Source: WLMZ01 sp037139095
GTDB taxonomy: Bacteria > Actinomycetota > Acidimicrobiia > Acidimicrobiales > Ilumatobacteraceae
Assembly (NCBI GenBank): GCA_037139095.1
Contig: JBAXHD010000002.1
Span: 62,001 to 126,000, forward strand
Length of the DNA stretch: 64,000 nt
Direction of reading: 5' to 3'
Below are positions 1-9,507 of the stretch, one piece after another (within the stretch, counting starts at the first letter, position 1; each line of letters starts with the position of its first letter). The translations under genes and the position numbers were made by a program. Below the pieces are notes generated by a model, which ran no database searches, was not told where the DNA came from, and saw only the letters and a list, made by a program, of their open reading frames with translations.

Positions 1-10
1 CCCGCTGCGA

Positions 11-1783
11 TTAGGCGATGATGATCAACACATCGCCGGCGCCAACGGTGGCACCGGTAGTGGTCTTGATCTCTTTCACGGTGCCCGCCTTCTCGGCGGC
101 AATCTGGTTTTCCATCTTCATCGCTTCGAGCACAACAACCGACTGCCCGATTTCGACAACCTGATCGACCTCGACCAAGATTTTCACGATGGTGCCTTGC
201 ATTGGAGCGGTCACGTTGCCGCTGCCAGCTCCCGCATTGCCTGCTGATGCACTCGCCGAACGAGTTGGCTTCTTGGCTGCAGCCTTCGAGCTGGCCACCA
301 CTGCCTGGCCCTCGGGAACCCACATCTTCACGTCGAAGCGCTTGCCGTTGACCTCGACCGTGGTGTTGCGCTGCACGAGTGGCTCGGCTGCATCGTCGCC
401 AGCAGCCACCGGTGCGGCGGGCGCCTCGATGCCGCTGAGGTCGAGCACTTCTTCGACCCACTTGGTGCTGTGCTTCATTGCCTGAAAATCGGGATGCTTG
501 AGAATCGCGAGGTCGGCGGGGATGGTGGTTGCCACACCTTCGACAACCATTTCTTCAAGGGCGCGGATGGTGCGTGCAATCGCGGTTGGGCGATCCTTGC
601 CCCACACCACAAGCTTGCCGACAAGGTTGTCGTAGTACTGGCTGATCTCGTCGCCGGCCATGTATCCGCCGTCGAAACGCACGCCGAAGCCATCGGGGGT
701 AACCAGCTTGGTGATGAGGCCGGGACTTGGCAGGAATTTGCCGCCGGCCGGGTTCTCGGCGTTGATGCGGATCTCAATGCTGTGGCCGCTGCGCGCTGCG
801 GCAACTTCGGCTTGTGTCATTGGCAATGGCTCGCCGCTGGCAACGCGGATCTGCCACTCGACCAGATCGATGCCGGTGATCTCTTCGCTGACGGGGTGCT
901 CCACCTGCAAACGGGTGTTCATCTCGAGGAAGAAGAACTCGCCGTCTTGGTAGATGAACTCGACGGTGCCGGCGTTGTAATAACCAACGGCCTTGGCGAC
1001 CTTGATGGCGGCTTCGCCCATGGCGTCTTCGACGCCGTCGGGGAGTGCGGTGGCTGGAGCCTCTTCGACCAACTTTTGGTGACGGCGCTGGGCCGAACAG
1101 TCGCGCGTGCTGATCCATACGACGTTGCCGTCTTTGTCGCCAACAAGCTGAACTTCGATGTGGCGTGGCCAGGTGAGGTAGCGCTCGACGTAGATTTCGT
1201 CGCGGCCGAAATAGGCCTTTGCTTCGCGCTGAGCGCTGTCGACGGCGTCTTGAACAGAGGCTTCGTTGTGCACCACTTTCATGCCGCGACCGCCGCCGCC
1301 GAACGCAGCCTTGATGGCAATTGGCCAACCGTTGCTGCGGCCGAACTCGATGATCTCGTCGGCGCCCTTTGCGAACTCGGTGGTGCCCGGCACGATGGGT
1401 GCGCCGCCGGCCATTGCTGCCTTGCGGCTGCTGACCTTGTCGCCCATGACATCGACGGCTTCCGGTGGTGGCCCGATAAACGCCACACCCATCTCGGCGA
1501 TGGCACGATTGAAGTCGGGGTTCTCGCTGAAGAAGCCGTAGCCCGGGTGCACGCCGTCGGCGCCACTGAGGCGGATTGCATTCAGGATCGCCTCGGTGTT
1601 GAGGTAGCTCTCGGCGGCGGTCTGTCCGCCGAGCGCATACGCCTCGTCGGCGAGACGCACATGTAGCGCGTTTCTATCGAGTTCGGAGTAGACCGCGACG
1701 GTTGCGATGCCCAGTTCTCGGGCGGCCCGAATGACTCGGACAGCAATTTCTCCACGGTTGGCGATGAGTATCTTCTTCAGCAC
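11..1783 (-). CDS. accA: Acetyl/propionyl-CoA carboxylase alpha chain (biotin carboxylase plus BCCP)
   Basis: This 590-residue protein should carboxylate its own biotin with ATP and bicarbonate and hand the carboxyl group to a separate beta subunit that makes malonyl- or methylmalonyl-CoA. The N-terminus KKILIANRGEIAVR is the classic biotin carboxylase start, a glycine-rich ATP-grasp loop (FGGGGRGMK) lies near residues 161-169, and EMNTRLQVEHPV near residue 290 is the active-site segment. An Ala/Lys-rich linker near 500-525 leads to a biotinyl domain with EAMKMEN, the lysine being about residue 556. The start is GTG. The beta subunit is not in the window. The divergent neighbour is the biotin ligase. 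Which acyl-CoA is used cannot be read from this subunit. Confidence 0.96.
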   Translation of the reverse strand: MLKKILIANRGEIAVRVIRAARELGIATVAVYSELDRNALHVRLADEAYALGGQTAAESYLNTEAILNAIRLSGADGVHPGYGFFSENPDFNRAIAEMGVAFIGPPPEAVDVMGDKVSSRKAAMAGGAPIVPGTTEFAKGADEIIEFGRSNGWPIAIKAAFGGGGRGMKVVHNEASVQDAVDSAQREAKAYFGRDEIYVERYLTWPRHIEVQLVGDKDGNVVWISTRDCSAQRRHQKLVEEAPATALPDGVEDAMGEAAIKVAKAVGYYNAGTVEFIYQDGEFFFLEMNTRLQVEHPVSEEITGIDLVEWQIRVASGEPLPMTQAEVAAARSGHSIEIRINAENPAGGKFLPSPGLITKLVTPDGFGVRFDGGYMAGDEISQYYDNLVGKLVVWGKDRPTAIARTIRALEEMVVEGVATTIPADLAILKHPDFQAMKHSTKWVEEVLDLSGIEAPAAPVAAGDDAAEPLVQRNTTVEVNGKRFDVKMWVPEGQAVVASSKAAAKKPTRSASASAGNAGAGSGNVTAPMQGTIVKILVEVDQVVEIGQSVVVLEAMKMENQIAAEKAGTVKEIKTTTGATVGAGDVLIIIA

Positions 1784-1858
1784 GGCTCACATGATGACCG
1801 CTCAGCACCCCTGATTGCCACCTGACCGACGATTAGTTCGTGCGTCTAGGCTCGCACC

Positions 1859-2608
1859 ATGTCTGAATCGCTTCCGAAAATCGCATGGCCAACCACGTGG
1901 CCGGCAGGTTGGCAGGTCACGTTTGTCGACCAAACCGGCTCAACGAACGCCGATCTGCTTGCGGCCGGAGCTGCCGATGCGCCCGACAGAACGGTGCTCG
2001 CCGCAGCCCATCAGACTGCGGGCCGTGGTCGACTCGACCGGCGATGGGAAGCAACCCCAGGCGCCAACTTGTTGGTGAGCCTGCTGCTGCGCAGCGTTCC
2101 TCGGTTCGCCCACGAACTCACCCAACGGGTGGCGCTGGCCGCGCTTGCTGCATGCCGCGAGTTGGCGGGTATCGAAGCCGACCTGAAATGGCCCAATGAC
2201 ATCTTGCTCAACGGAGCCAAGCTTGCCGGTGTGTTGGCGCAGGCCGGTTCGTCGCCGAGCGGACCGTTTGTAGTCGTTGGCATCGGCATCAATGTGGGTT
2301 GGGCGCCAGACGATGCAGCCAAAGTTGGCGATCAGGTTGGTCCGGGTCAGTTGCTCAGCGCGATGCTCACGCACTACGACGCATTGCCCGAAGTGATCAC
2401 CCCGCTCTATCGCGCGCACCTCGCCACCATCGGCCAGCGCGTGCGGGTCGAGCTGCCGGGTGATCGCATGGTTGTTGGTCGGGCCACCGATGTCGAGCCC
2501 GATGGTCGCTTGGTGGTGCTCGACGACTGTGCCATCTCGCATCGCATTGACACGGGCGATGTCGTGCACTTACGTCCTGACGACCCGGGTGCTGCGGCCG
2601 GTGAGTGA
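1859..2608 (+). CDS. birA: Biotin--[acetyl-CoA-carboxylase] ligase, class I
   Basis: The 249-residue product attaches biotin to the BCCP lysine via biotinyl-AMP. The biotin/ATP loop GRGR is at residues 55-58, followed by KWPNDI at 110-115 and a GIGINVG-type segment near 140-150; the C-terminal SH3-like cap (TDVEPDGRLVVLDD) is present. There is no N-terminal winged-helix DNA-binding domain, so it is a monofunctional ligase and not a repressor. It is divergent from the biotin carboxylase gene across a 75-bp gap that must hold both promoters, a sensible pairing because that carboxylase is its likely substrate. Confidence 0.95.
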   Translation: MSESLPKIAWPTTWPAGWQVTFVDQTGSTNADLLAAGAADAPDRTVLAAAHQTAGRGRLDRRWEATPGANLLVSLLLRSVPRFAHELTQRVALAALAACRELAGIEADLKWPNDILLNGAKLAGVLAQAGSSPSGPFVVVGIGINVGWAPDDAAKVGDQVGPGQLLSAMLTHYDALPEVITPLYRAHLATIGQRVRVELPGDRMVVGRATDVEPDGRLVVLDDCAISHRIDTGDVVHLRPDDPGAAAGE

Positions 2609-2646
2609 CTCGGGCTCGCGCCCGAACACGACTACCGTAAGCACTT

Positions 2647-3714
2647 GTGCAGCCAGCGTCGCGTTCTTCTGATTCGTCGCTACGCGGCCAGTCGAGTGCG
2701 GCGCGTTGGAATCGGGTCGGACCTCGCCGTCGTCAACGACGTCGAGTCGGCACGATGTTGTTTACCATCGGATGCGTTGCAATCTTCACTGCCGCTGGTG
2801 TCACCAGCGCTGCTCGCCATCAAGTAGCGGGCATCCAGCGACTCTCGGGGCTGAAGACCGCATTGAGTCCATCAAGCGCAAACGTCGAGAACTTCTTGCT
2901 GGTGGGCTCCGATAGCCGCGAGGGCGCCGACCCGACAGCCCCCGACTACGGCGGCATCGGCCCCGCCACCGGAGTTGGCGGCCACCGCAGCGACACCATC
3001 ATGGTGTTGCGACGCGATCGCAATGGCGGTCCCGCAGCGCTGCTTTCCATCCCGCGTGACCTGTGGGTCACGAATGCAGTGAGTGGCCAACAGGGTCGCA
3101 TCAACTCGGCATATCAGGATGGCCCGGCCACGTTGATCCAGACTGTGCAGCAATCGCTGGGCATCCCGATTCACCATTACGTGGAGATCGACTTCCAAGG
3201 TTTCAAATCACTCGTCGACTCGATTGGCGGGGTGCAGATTTGTTTCCCCACGCCAGCGCGAGATGAGCACACCGGATTGAACATCACTGCGCCTGGGTGT
3301 TATGTGCTCGATGGCATTCAGAGTCTGGCGTACGCGCGCAGCCGCTATTACGAGACCCTCGAGAACGGTGTGTGGGTTCGCGACGGAACATCCGATCTCG
3401 GCCGTACCAAGCGTCAACGGTTGTTTGTGAACACGGCATTGCAAGCGACGATTGCCAGCATCAAGGGCAATCCGTTCCGCACGGGCGATTTGCTCGCTGC
3501 GGGCACGGGCGCTGTTCGGATCGACGATGGTCTCGACGTGCTCGGCACAGCGGGTGCTCTTCGTGGCGTGTTGGGCGCGGGACTGCAGCCCTATTCACTT
3601 CCTGTTGTTCCGCACACTGTCGATGGCAACGCCGTGTTGCTTCTCGGCGACACAGCGAACGTGGTTTTAGACTATTTCAAGGGTGTTGCTGGCTCACCCC
3701 CACCAGCTGGCTGA
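2647..3714 (+). CDS. LytR-CpsA-Psr (LCP) family phosphotransferase
   Basis: A 355-residue type II membrane protein: an Arg-rich cytoplasmic N-terminus, one transmembrane helix at about residues 35-56, then an extracytoplasmic LCP domain. Hallmarks are LLVGSDSRE near 85-92, RSDTIMVL, LSIPRD, INSAYQDGP, and LAYARSR near residue 235, which include the Asp and Arg residues that bind Mg2+ and the polyprenyl pyrophosphate in this family. LCP enzymes transfer lipid-linked glycopolymers onto peptidoglycan. The start is GTG. It opens the rhamnose/glycosyltransferase block, so it probably anchors the polymer those genes build. Confidence 0.93.
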   Translation: MQPASRSSDSSLRGQSSAARWNRVGPRRRQRRRVGTMLFTIGCVAIFTAAGVTSAARHQVAGIQRLSGLKTALSPSSANVENFLLVGSDSREGADPTAPDYGGIGPATGVGGHRSDTIMVLRRDRNGGPAALLSIPRDLWVTNAVSGQQGRINSAYQDGPATLIQTVQQSLGIPIHHYVEIDFQGFKSLVDSIGGVQICFPTPARDEHTGLNITAPGCYVLDGIQSLAYARSRYYETLENGVWVRDGTSDLGRTKRQRLFVNTALQATIASIKGNPFRTGDLLAAGTGAVRIDDGLDVLGTAGALRGVLGAGLQPYSLPVVPHTVDGNAVLLLGDTANVVLDYFKGVAGSPPPAG

Positions 3715-3736
3715 GTGTCCTACACTTGCCACTCGT

Positions 3737-4816
3737 ATGAAAGCACTCATTCTCGCTGGCGGCGCCGGTACACGGTTACGCCCGATCACCCACACCAGCG
3801 CGAAGCAGTTGGTCCCTGTAGCCAACAAGCCGATCTTGTTCTACGGAATCGAGGCGATGGCCGCCGCAGGCATCGTCGAAATCGGCATCATTGTGGGCGA
3901 CACCCGCGCTGAGGTCATGTCTACGGTGGGCGATGGCAGCCAGTTCGGTGTGCGGGTCACGTACATCCCTCAGGATCAACCACTTGGTCTGGCGCACTGT
4001 GTGCTCATCGCCCACGAGTTCTTGGGCGACGACGACTTCGTCATGTACTTAGGCGACAACTTGCTCGAGCAAGACCTCGCCGCCTTCGTGCAAGCGTTCG
4101 AGCAAGCCCGACTCGGCGATGCACCGCCCACTGCGCAGATCTTGCTCAAGAAGGTTCCCGATCCGCACCGCTTTGGCATCGCCACGCTCGACACCGCTGG
4201 CAACGTCGTGCACCTTGTCGAGAAACCAGCAGACCCGCCGAGCGATTTAGCGCTGGTGGGCGTCTACTTGTTCGACCGCACCATTCACCTCGCTGTGTCG
4301 TCAATCGAGCCATCGCCGCGCGGTGAGCTCGAAATCACCGACGCGATTCAGTGGCTCATCGACCAGGGATACCGCGTGCGTTGCGAGTTGCTCACCGGTT
4401 GGTGGATCGATACGGGCAAGCTCACTCCACTGCTCGAGGCGAACCGATTGCTGCTCGAGAAGATTGTCACTCGCATCGATGGCACTGTCGATGATGCATC
4501 CATCATCGATGGCCGTGTCATCATCGAGCCTGGTGCCATCGTGACCAACTCAACCATTCGTGGTCCCGTGGCGATTGGCCGCGGTGCTCGCATTACCGAC
4601 AGCTTCATCGGTCCATTCAGCGCCATTGGCGACGACTGCGAAGTGACCAACAGCGAAGTTGAGCACTCGGTGATCATGACGCGAAGCACCATCACCGATA
4701 TCCCTCGACTCGAAGACAGCCTCATCGGTAAAGAGGCTGTCGTGAACCGAACCCAACTTCGTCCCCGCGCGCTTCGGCTCATGGTGGGCGACCATTGCCA
4801 GATCGACGTGGAGTGA
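3737..4816 (+). CDS. rmlA: Glucose-1-phosphate thymidylyltransferase, long form
   Basis: This 359-residue enzyme joins dTTP and glucose-1-phosphate to make dTDP-glucose, the first step to dTDP-L-rhamnose. MKALILAGGAGTRLRP is the nucleotide-binding signature, so I start at this ATG and not at an in-frame codon 54 bases upstream that lies inside the LCP gene. The nucleotidyltransferase domain covers roughly residues 1-240. The C-terminal third has hexapeptide-like left-handed beta-helix repeats (GRVIIEPGAIV, GPVAIGRGARI, GPFSAIGDDCEV), which mark the long form of the enzyme. rmlC, rmlB and rmlD follow directly. Confidence 0.95.
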   Translation: MKALILAGGAGTRLRPITHTSAKQLVPVANKPILFYGIEAMAAAGIVEIGIIVGDTRAEVMSTVGDGSQFGVRVTYIPQDQPLGLAHCVLIAHEFLGDDDFVMYLGDNLLEQDLAAFVQAFEQARLGDAPPTAQILLKKVPDPHRFGIATLDTAGNVVHLVEKPADPPSDLALVGVYLFDRTIHLAVSSIEPSPRGELEITDAIQWLIDQGYRVRCELLTGWWIDTGKLTPLLEANRLLLEKIVTRIDGTVDDASIIDGRVIIEPGAIVTNSTIRGPVAIGRGARITDSFIGPFSAIGDDCEVTNSEVEHSVIMTRSTITDIPRLEDSLIGKEAVVNRTQLRPRALRLMVGDHCQIDVE

Positions 4817-4823
4817 GTTACTG

Positions 4824-5375
4824 ATGCCAAATGTGTACGAAAGCGAATTGATCGCAGGAGCATGGATTGTGGAACCCACAATCCACGGTGATCAGCGCGG
4901 TCTGTTCATCGAGACCTATCGCCGTGAATGGTTCCCCAACGGTCGCGAGATGTTGCAGGGAAATCGCGCCAACCGCCAAAAGGGTGCCGTAGTCGGATTG
5001 CACTATCACCTGCATCAGGCCGACTATTGGTATGTCCCGTTCGGCACGGCGCGCGTGGTGCTGCACGACCTTCGTGAGGGTGGCCCCACCGATGGCAACA
5101 CCCTGTGTCTCGACCTCAGCGGCGAGAACCATGTGGGCATCTTCATTCCGCCGGGCGTCGCTCACGGTTTCGCAGCTCTCACCGACATGGTCATTACCTA
5201 TCTCGTCGACGGTTACTACAACCCGCAAGACGAACTCGGTGTGATGTGGAACGACCCCGCAATTGCCGGCGACTGGGGCGTTACCGACCCCATCCTGTCT
5301 GCCCGCGACGAAGCGAACCCGTTGCGTGCCGACCTTCCTGAGGGTCGCCGTCCGTATTGGAAGATGCGCACGTGA
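4824..5375 (+). CDS. rmlC: dTDP-4-dehydrorhamnose 3,5-epimerase
   Basis: The 183-residue cupin epimerises dTDP-4-keto-6-deoxyglucose at C3 and C5. GDQRGLFIETYR near residue 22, the catalytic-histidine segment VGLHYHLH near 58-65, and IPPGVAHGFAAL near 111-122 fit RmlC. It starts 7 bases after rmlA, and its TGA stop overlaps the GTG start of rmlB by 3 bases, so translation is probably coupled. The length is normal for the family (about 180-200). Confidence 0.95.
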   Translation: MPNVYESELIAGAWIVEPTIHGDQRGLFIETYRREWFPNGREMLQGNRANRQKGAVVGLHYHLHQADYWYVPFGTARVVLHDLREGGPTDGNTLCLDLSGENHVGIFIPPGVAHGFAALTDMVITYLVDGYYNPQDELGVMWNDPAIAGDWGVTDPILSARDEANPLRADLPEGRRPYWKMRT

Positions 5376-6337
5376 AGCAGTTCGTCACCGGCGCTGCGGG
5401 GTTCATTGGTTCGAACTATGTGCGCCATGTGTTGGCCACCACCGATGACACGGTCACGGTGTACGACGCGCTCACCTATGCGGGCAACCTCGAGAACATT
5501 CGCGATCTCATCGACGATCATCGCTGCCGCTTTGTGAAGGGCGACATCTGCGATCAGGACGACGTCATGGCGGCCATGGCCGGTCACGACGCGGTGGTGC
5601 ACTTCGCAGCCGAAACCCACGTAGACCGTTCAATTCTCGACGGTTACTCGTTCGTGCGCACCAACTGCTTTGGCACCAACGTGTTGTGCGACGTCGCCCG
5701 CCAAATTGGCGTCGAACGATTTCTGCATATCTCCACCGACGAGGTCTACGGATCGATCGAGCACGGCAGCTTCGGCGAGACCGATGCGCTTGGTCCACGC
5801 TCGCCGTACTCGGCCGCCAAAGCCGGCAGCGATCTCATTGCGCTGAGCTACTACACCACGCACGGTCTGCCGGTGTTGGTCACGCGATGCAGCAACAACT
5901 TCGGTCCGTATCAGTTTCCTGAGAAGCTGATTCCGTTGTTCACCACCAACTTGCTCGATGGTCACAAAGTGCCCCTCTACGGCGATGGCGGAAACGTGCG
6001 CGACTGGATCCATGTGCACGACCACAACACCGCGGCCGAACTCGTTCTGCGCAAAGGCAACGTCGGCGAGATTTACAACATCGGCGCTGGCAACGAAGTG
6101 ACCAACAAAGAGATCACCTATCGCTTGCTCGAACTCACCGGTCGCGATGAAAGCTTCATCACGCCAGTAGCCGATCGGTTGGGTCATGACCGCCGCTACT
6201 CGATTACGCACGACAAAGTCACGGCGCTCGGTTGGAAGACCGAACACAACCTTGTCGACGGTCTTGCCGAAACGGTCGAGTGGTATCGCAACAACCGTGC
6301 TTGGTGGGAGCCGCTCAAGGCCCGGGCAGCGCTCTAA
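5372..6337 (+). CDS. rmlB: dTDP-glucose 4,6-dehydratase
   Basis: A 321-residue short-chain dehydrogenase that oxidises C4 and removes water across C5-C6 of dTDP-glucose. It has the NAD-binding GAAGFIGSNYV at the N-terminus, HFAAETHVDRSI near residue 80, STDEVYG near 122 and the catalytic YSAAK near 148. The chosen start is the GTG that overlaps the rmlC stop; a TTG 15 bases upstream is in frame but would put extra residues before the Rossmann strand. Its TAA stop overlaps the ATG of rmlD by one base. Confidence 0.96.
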   Translation: MKQFVTGAAGFIGSNYVRHVLATTDDTVTVYDALTYAGNLENIRDLIDDHRCRFVKGDICDQDDVMAAMAGHDAVVHFAAETHVDRSILDGYSFVRTNCFGTNVLCDVARQIGVERFLHISTDEVYGSIEHGSFGETDALGPRSPYSAAKAGSDLIALSYYTTHGLPVLVTRCSNNFGPYQFPEKLIPLFTTNLLDGHKVPLYGDGGNVRDWIHVHDHNTAAELVLRKGNVGEIYNIGAGNEVTNKEITYRLLELTGRDESFITPVADRLGHDRRYSITHDKVTALGWKTEHNLVDGLAETVEWYRNNRAWWEPLKARAAL

Positions 6338-7185
6338 TGCGGGTGCTGGTTACCGGCGCCGGCGGGCAACTTGGCCGCGACACGGTGCTGGCGTGCGAGG
6401 CGCTCGGAGACACCGTGTATGGCCTCGATCGCAGTGCGCTCGATGTCGTCAACCGAGACGCTGTGATGTCGGCGGTCACCTCACTGCGGCCCGATACGGT
6501 CATTCACTGCGCGGCGTGGACCGCTGTCGATGCGTGCGAGAGCGAACCCGAGCGGGCATTTGTGGCCAACGGCGCTGCGGTGCGTTGGGTGGCCGAAGCG
6601 TGCGATCGCGTCGGTGCGCACCTCGTGCACATCAGCACCGACTACGTGTTCGACGGTTCAAAGTCCACGCCGTATCACGAGTGGGACATCACCAACCCGC
6701 AGTCGGTGTACGGCGCCTCAAAGCTTGCAGGCGAACGTGAGGCGCTAGCGCTTGGCCCCTCGGCCGCTGTGGTGCGCACCAGTTGGGTATGCGGCGAATA
6801 CGGCAACAACATGGTCAAGACCATCATGCGTTTGGCTGCCCAGCACACCGAGCTGAGCTTTGTCGACGATCAGCGCGGGCACCCCACCTTTTGCGCCGAT
6901 CTCGCCCCCATGCTTCGCCGCCTTGCGCTCGATCGGCGTGGGGGAGTGCATCACATCACCAATCAAGGTGAGGTCAGCTGGTTCGAGTTTGCCCAAGCGG
7001 TAATACACGCCATCGGTAAGTCGCCCGACATGGTGAGCCCCATTGCTACCGCCGACCTGCTCCCGGCGCGGCCAGCGAAACGTCCGGCCAATAGTGCGCT
7101 CGACAACGCAGTTCTCCGCGCTGCATCACTGCCGTTGCTGCCCGATTTCCGTGAGTCTCTGGCGGCACTTGTTGCTCGACTCTGA
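6337..7185 (+). CDS. rmlD: dTDP-4-dehydrorhamnose reductase
   Basis: The 282-residue enzyme performs the last, NAD(P)H-dependent step to dTDP-L-rhamnose. It begins MRVLVTGAGGQLGRD, has HCAAWTAVDACE near residue 50, STDYVFDG near 98 and the catalytic YGASK near 123, and ends with a typical ARPANSALDN-like segment. The start ATG shares one base with the rmlB stop (TAATG). With rmlA, rmlC and rmlB it completes the pathway in one operon. Confidence 0.96.
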   Translation: MRVLVTGAGGQLGRDTVLACEALGDTVYGLDRSALDVVNRDAVMSAVTSLRPDTVIHCAAWTAVDACESEPERAFVANGAAVRWVAEACDRVGAHLVHISTDYVFDGSKSTPYHEWDITNPQSVYGASKLAGEREALALGPSAAVVRTSWVCGEYGNNMVKTIMRLAAQHTELSFVDDQRGHPTFCADLAPMLRRLALDRRGGVHHITNQGEVSWFEFAQAVIHAIGKSPDMVSPIATADLLPARPAKRPANSALDNAVLRAASLPLLPDFRESLAALVARL

Positions 7186-7278
7186 TCTGCGTGGCTTCGG
7201 TAGCAAACAGTGTGACGACCACCGCTGATTTCGTCTGAAGTTCGCCCGATGTCCCTCGGAGCCCCTCTTCGAACGGGC

Positions 7279-8355
7279 ATGATGGAGCCCGTGCGCGTCG
7301 CCTATACCCTCGAGCAGTGCTGGCATCGGGTGCCGGGTGGCACCGGCGTCGCTGCGCTGCGCACCGCCGAGGCAATGGCTGGCATCGAAGGAATCGAATT
7401 GGTCGGTCTCGCCGGCCGTCACCGACACGGCCCTGACGCCGATTGGACCCCATCCATTCCGTGGGTTCAACTGTCCATTGGTTCGCCATGGCTCTACGAG
7501 ACGTGGATGCGGTGCGATTGGCCCAAGGCTGAGTCGGCCACGGGTCCGGTCGATGTCGTGCACGCCACAACGCTGATCCCGTGCCCAACAAAACATCCGT
7601 TGATCGTTACGTTGCACGACCTCGCCTTCTTGCATAGCCCCGATCAGTTCACGCGTCACGGAGTTCGTATTTTCAGGCGCAGCCTCGAACTCACCAAGCG
7701 CAATGCCGACCTTGTGTTGTGCTGCTCGCAAGCCACGATGGACGATTGCGTCGTCGCCGGAATTTCTGCCGATCGCTTGCGCCACGTGCCGTTAGGTGTC
7801 GACCTTGAGCAAGCAACAGTGCTCGACCTTGCGCGTGTTCGTTCGGTGTATCAACTACCCGAGAAGTATCTGCTGTTCGTGGGCACGGTCGAACCGCGCA
7901 AGAACTTGCGCGGGCTTGCCCAAGCGGTTGAGATGCTTGACGACCCTATTCCGTTGGTTGTGGTTGGCGCCGATGGTTGGGGCGACGTCGCACTCGATAT
8001 TTCTGGAGACGTCACGTTTCTCGGTTTCGTCCCAAACGATGACCTCTGGGCGCTCTACGCGGGGGCCGAGGTGTTTTGCTATCCGAGCAGTCTCGAGGGC
8101 TACGGCTTGCCAGTACTCGAAGCAATGGCACAGGGAACTCCGGTTGTCACCAGCATGGATACGGCCACCGAAGAAGCAGCGGGCGGTGCAGCGGTGCTCG
8201 TTGATCCGGCCGATGTTGTTGACATCGCGCGCGGCATCACCGAGGCGCGTGCTCGTCGCGACGAACTCGCCGCGCTCGGCCGCCAGCGCGCTGCGAAGGC
8301 AACCTGGAAGCACACGGCCGAACTCACTGCGGCCGCGTATCGCGAGCTGAAGTAG
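7279..8355 (+). CDS. Glycosyltransferase, GT4-type (GT-B fold)
   Basis: A 358-residue glycosyltransferase. The N-terminal acceptor half starts VRVAYTLEQCWHRVPGGTGV, a loop usual in these enzymes. The C-terminal half has LFVGTVEPRKNL near residue 200 and PSSLEGYGLPVLEAMAQGTP near 270, the E-x7-E donor-phosphate region of GT4. Homology begins just after ATGATG at 7279-7284; an upstream in-frame ATG at 7249 would add ten unlikely residues. Probable donors are the dTDP-rhamnose made next door or an NDP-mannose; this cannot be settled from sequence. It is followed 9 bases later by another GT4 gene. Confidence 0.88.
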   Translation: MMEPVRVAYTLEQCWHRVPGGTGVAALRTAEAMAGIEGIELVGLAGRHRHGPDADWTPSIPWVQLSIGSPWLYETWMRCDWPKAESATGPVDVVHATTLIPCPTKHPLIVTLHDLAFLHSPDQFTRHGVRIFRRSLELTKRNADLVLCCSQATMDDCVVAGISADRLRHVPLGVDLEQATVLDLARVRSVYQLPEKYLLFVGTVEPRKNLRGLAQAVEMLDDPIPLVVVGADGWGDVALDISGDVTFLGFVPNDDLWALYAGAEVFCYPSSLEGYGLPVLEAMAQGTPVVTSMDTATEEAAGGAAVLVDPADVVDIARGITEARARRDELAALGRQRAAKATWKHTAELTAAAYRELK

Positions 8356-8364
8356 GCGTCAGAC

Positions 8365-9507
8365 ATGACGATGTCGGCAGCAAGGATTCGCGGCGCGTCT
8401 ACGTCACGCGTGTCGGTGAACCTGTTGTGGTGCATCCCGACGAAGGTGGGCGGCAGCGAAGAGTATTTGGTGCGTCAGCTTCTCGGCATTGCCGAGATTG
8501 AGCCCGACATGCCAGTCACGTTGTACGTGCTGCCAGCGTTTGCTGAGGCTCACCCCGAACTCGCAGCAACCTTCGATATTCAGGTTGCGTCAATCGATGG
8601 TGCCAGCCGATTTCGACGGGTGATCGCCGAACATTTTTGGCTCGCGCGCCGCACCCGAGGCAGCCGTTTGGTGCATCACGGCGGCGGCACGGTGCCGGCT
8701 CGCGGCGCCGGTCCAGTGGTGCTCACGATTCACGATCTGCAGTACCTCACGTATCCGCAGTACTTCGGCCGCATTAAGCGCGCGTATCTCAATTGGGCGA
8801 TGCCGCGATCTGCTGCTCGTGCCGATGTCATCGCAGTGCCCACTGAGTTCGTGCGTCAGACCGTGCTCGATGCCTATCGGGTTCGCGCCGATCGTGTTGT
8901 GGTTGTTCCCCACGGACTCGAGCCATCCATTGGTCTGCACGCCACCGACGAAGCAACCCTGCGCGCCCGGTACGCCCTCGGGGCCGGACCAATCGTGGTG
9001 CTTCCTGCAATGACCCATCCGCATAAGGGCCATCAGTTCTTGCTCAATCTGATGGCTCAGCAATGGACCGATCCGTCACTGCGCCTTGTGTTCATCGGAG
9101 GCAAAGGCCTCGCCGACGAAGCCGTTGAAGAATCGATTACCCGCCTTGGTCTGGCGCATCGGGTTATCCGCACCGGTCGAGTCTCATCGGCTGATCGTGA
9201 CGGACTCATCAAGATGGCCCACGCGATGGTGTTCCCGAGCGAGTACGAAGGTTTCGGCGCGCCGATCATCGAAGCGATGGCCATCGGCACGCCGGTTATC
9301 TGCGCCGACCGCACGTGTCTCCCCGAGGTCGCCGGCAACGCGGCGTTGGTGCTGCCGTTAGAGCTTGAGGCGTGGGCGCCAGCGCTCGACACCGTTCGTG
9401 GCAAGCGTGCCGAGATGGTGGAGGCCGGTTTGCTACGTGCTGCACAGTTCACTTCTGCCGTCTCGGCGCGGGCGCTGCTCGTTGCCTACGAACTGGCCTC
9501 GTCATGA
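8365..9507 (+). CDS. Glycosyltransferase, GT4-type
   Basis: A 380-residue GT-B enzyme resembling its upstream neighbour. VSVNLLWCIPTKVGGSEEYL forms the N-terminal glycine loop, and the donor domain shows PAMTHPHKGH near residue 215 and FPSEYEGFGAPIIEAMAIGTP near 290-310 with both GT4 glutamates. The TGA stop overlaps the ATG of the next gene (ATGA), so the three glycosyltransferases are probably one transcript. I infer a role in surface polysaccharide assembly from context. Confidence 0.88.
   Translation: MTMSAARIRGASTSRVSVNLLWCIPTKVGGSEEYLVRQLLGIAEIEPDMPVTLYVLPAFAEAHPELAATFDIQVASIDGASRFRRVIAEHFWLARRTRGSRLVHHGGGTVPARGAGPVVLTIHDLQYLTYPQYFGRIKRAYLNWAMPRSAARADVIAVPTEFVRQTVLDAYRVRADRVVVVPHGLEPSIGLHATDEATLRARYALGAGPIVVLPAMTHPHKGHQFLLNLMAQQWTDPSLRLVFIGGKGLADEAVEESITRLGLAHRVIRTGRVSSADRDGLIKMAHAMVFPSEYEGFGAPIIEAMAIGTPVICADRTCLPEVAGNAALVLPLELEAWAPALDTVRGKRAEMVEAGLLRAAQFTSAVSARALLVAYELASS

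Noticed and set aside
470..1666. Plus-strand open frame of about 400 codons
   Set aside because: Antisense to the biotin carboxylase gene, which has all family motifs.
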